Shown: in pieces, positions 13,906 through 14,535 of the stretch
Position numbering within the stretch: the first letter of the stretch is position 1
Layout of the letters: every line of letters starts with the position of its first letter
NCBI GenBank assembly: GCA_041736155.1
Contig: JBGSUL010000056.1
Location: 1-14,535, forward strand
DNA from: JANPLN01 sp041736155
GTDB taxonomy: Bacteria > Bdellovibrionota > Bdellovibrionia > Bdellovibrionales > JAGQZY01
Direction of reading: 5' to 3'
DNA: 14,535 nt
The notes under the pieces: generated by a model
What the model was told of the DNA's origin: nothing
Database searches by the model: none
What the model saw: only the letters and a program-made list of their open reading frames with translations
Made by a program: the position numbers and the translations under genes

Positions 13906-14205
13906 ATGATTGAAACCCAAGATAAAAAACCCGAAGTCCACGTCCTCATCTGCACACGCACCAAAGAAAAGGGCGAAAGCTGCGGCCCCAAAGGCGCCGC
14001 CGAACTCCGCGACCGCCTCAAGACCTGGGCAAAAACTGAAGGTCTCACCCCAAGAGTGAAGGTGACCGCCTCCTTGTGCTTAGGCCACTGCGAAAACGGA
14101 ATCACCGCCGCGATTCAACCTATGAATCAGTGGTTTCTCAAGATTGACGCCCACCAAGACGAAGACCTCCTCAAACAAAAAATTCGCGAATTGATAAAAT
14201 CCTAA
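13906..14205 (+). CDS. Thioredoxin-like [2Fe-2S] ferredoxin
   Basis: A 99-residue protein of the thioredoxin-fold [2Fe-2S] ferredoxin family. The four ligands are Cys16 (VLICTR), Cys26, Cys58 and Cys62 (CLGHCENG), in the C-x9-C and C-x3-C spacing of the family. The usual C-E-x-GP is changed to C-E-N-GI and the terminal WY to WF. Such proteins carry electrons in the cytosol; the partner is not evident. The start at 13906 uses GAAGGA within repeat copy 2. A terminator separates it from the deiminase gene and no promoter was found, so its transcription is unclear. It is bracketed by repeat copies (two before, one clear and one worn after). Its many C-ending codons give it a somewhat different look from its neighbours. 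Confidence 0.9.
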   Translation: MIETQDKKPEVHVLICTRTKEKGESCGPKGAAELRDRLKTWAKTEGLTPRVKVTASLCLGHCENGITAAIQPMNQWFLKIDAHQDEDLLKQKIRELIKS

Positions 14206-14228
14206 ATCAAAATCCCTGTCCAGAGCAC

Positions 14229-14247
14229 AGTCATCTTAAGCATAGCA
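14229..14247 (+). repeat. Degenerate repeat copy
   Basis: AGTCATCTTAAGCATAGCA matches the first part of copy 2 at 13 of 19 positions and lies directly before copy 3 in the same orientation. It could be a decayed copy, but the match is weak. Confidence 0.3.
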
Positions 14248-14248
14248 C

Positions 14249-14275
14249 CGTCGTCCTATGCGGAGCGAAGGATCT
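14249..14275 (+). repeat. Dispersed repeat, copy 3
   Basis: This copy is identical to copy 2 at 24 of 27 positions, including GCGGAGCGAAGGATCT. It lies 43 bases after the ferredoxin stop, in the same orientation. Its GAAGGA is not followed by a start codon at useful spacing. Confidence 0.75.
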
Positions 14276-14284
14276 CGTAAAAAA

Positions 14285-14352
14285 CGCAGATCATAGTCTG
14301 CGAAGTCCGTCCATCCATGGATGGCTAACTTCTCCCCCTCCAGGGTAGAAGT
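14285..14352. repeat. Cluster of three inverted repeats
   Basis: In order: CGCAGA-6-TCTGCG (14285-14302), the 14-bp perfect palindrome CCATCCATGGATGG (14311-14324), and ACTTCT/AGAAGT with an inner CCC/GGG (14328-14352). None is followed by a T-run, so they are not typical terminators. They lie in the 266-base gap between the [2Fe-2S] ferredoxin and the last gene; beyond them (14353-14471) I see no gene or recognisable RNA. Confidence 0.5.
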
Positions 14353-14471
14353 ATAAAAACAAGTTGAGAAAATTTCTTTTTGTTAAGGACCTCTAGTTGA
14401 GCCTTCCCCCATTTTTAGTACCGGATTACAGGCCGAGTCATTGATAAGATTCGACCAGAACGGGTACAAAG

Positions 14472-14535
14472 ATGGGCTATATGCCACACAAACCAATGTC
14501 AAAAGACGAGATTGAGAAAATCCTCCAAGATTACT
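14472..14535 (+). CDS. 5' end of a gene cut by the window edge
   Basis: The open frame begins MGYMPHKPMSKDEIEKILQD and runs off the window after 21 codons. The P-M-S-K-D-E-I-E-K-I-L pattern is reminiscent of the first helix of pyridoxamine-phosphate-oxidase-like flavin proteins, but too little is present to assign it. The ribosome site is weak; ATGs at 14481 and 14496 are alternatives. Confidence 0.45.
   Translation, partial: MGYMPHKPMSKDEIEKILQDY

Noticed and set aside
13777..14275. CRISPR array reading of the three repeat copies
   Set aside because: The copies are unevenly spaced, one interval contains a whole gene, they differ from each other, and no cas gene is present.

Overview
The window looks like chromosomal sequence from a Gram-negative bacterium. 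Supporting signs are a Tat-exported protein, a putative haem lipoprotein, and a small protein ending in Phe like an outer-membrane barrel. A Bdellovibrionota or other former deltaproteobacterial origin is my best guess, from the lipobox style and the DUF1552/DUF1592-type pair; this is inference. Coding is dense, with near-zero spacing inside operons. There are no tRNA, rRNA, CRISPR, phage or transposase genes.

Layout: (1) 1-121 is a short GC-rich stretch with no gene I can support. (2) 122-865 (-) is an SDR oxidoreductase. It diverges across a compact promoter/operator region from (3) a + strand operon at 983-3823: a DUF6580-like membrane protein, a one-cluster ferredoxin and polyphosphate kinase (ppk). 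(4) Converging on ppk is a two-gene minus operon (7076-3827) for an exported single-haem DUF1587/1595/1592/1588/1585-type protein and a Tat-exported DUF1552-type protein. (5) Next come, on the minus strand, a Ppx/GppA phosphatase and a deoxyhypusine-synthase-like enzyme. (6) A further minus operon is argG-argH-small outer-membrane protein. (7) Divergent from argG is a secreted agmatine/peptidyl-arginine deiminase-family enzyme. (8) The right end holds a thioredoxin-like [2Fe-2S] ferredoxin bracketed by copies of a short dispersed repeat, and the first codons of another gene.

Possible joint functions: ppk and the Ppx/GppA gene make and consume polyphosphate or (p)ppGpp and lie on opposite sides of the exported pair. 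The deiminase would generate citrulline or carbamoyl-putrescine from arginine groups, and ArgG/ArgH would turn citrulline back into arginine. The DHS-like enzyme probably acts in polyamine metabolism, because bacteria lack eIF5A. No single spectacular new system is proven here. The points most worth checking are the repeat that appears to supply the ribosome binding site of the [2Fe-2S] ferredoxin gene, the secreted deiminase opposite argGH, the exported haem/DUF1552 pair, a probable leaderless ppx transcript, and a + strand terminator with no gene upstream of it.
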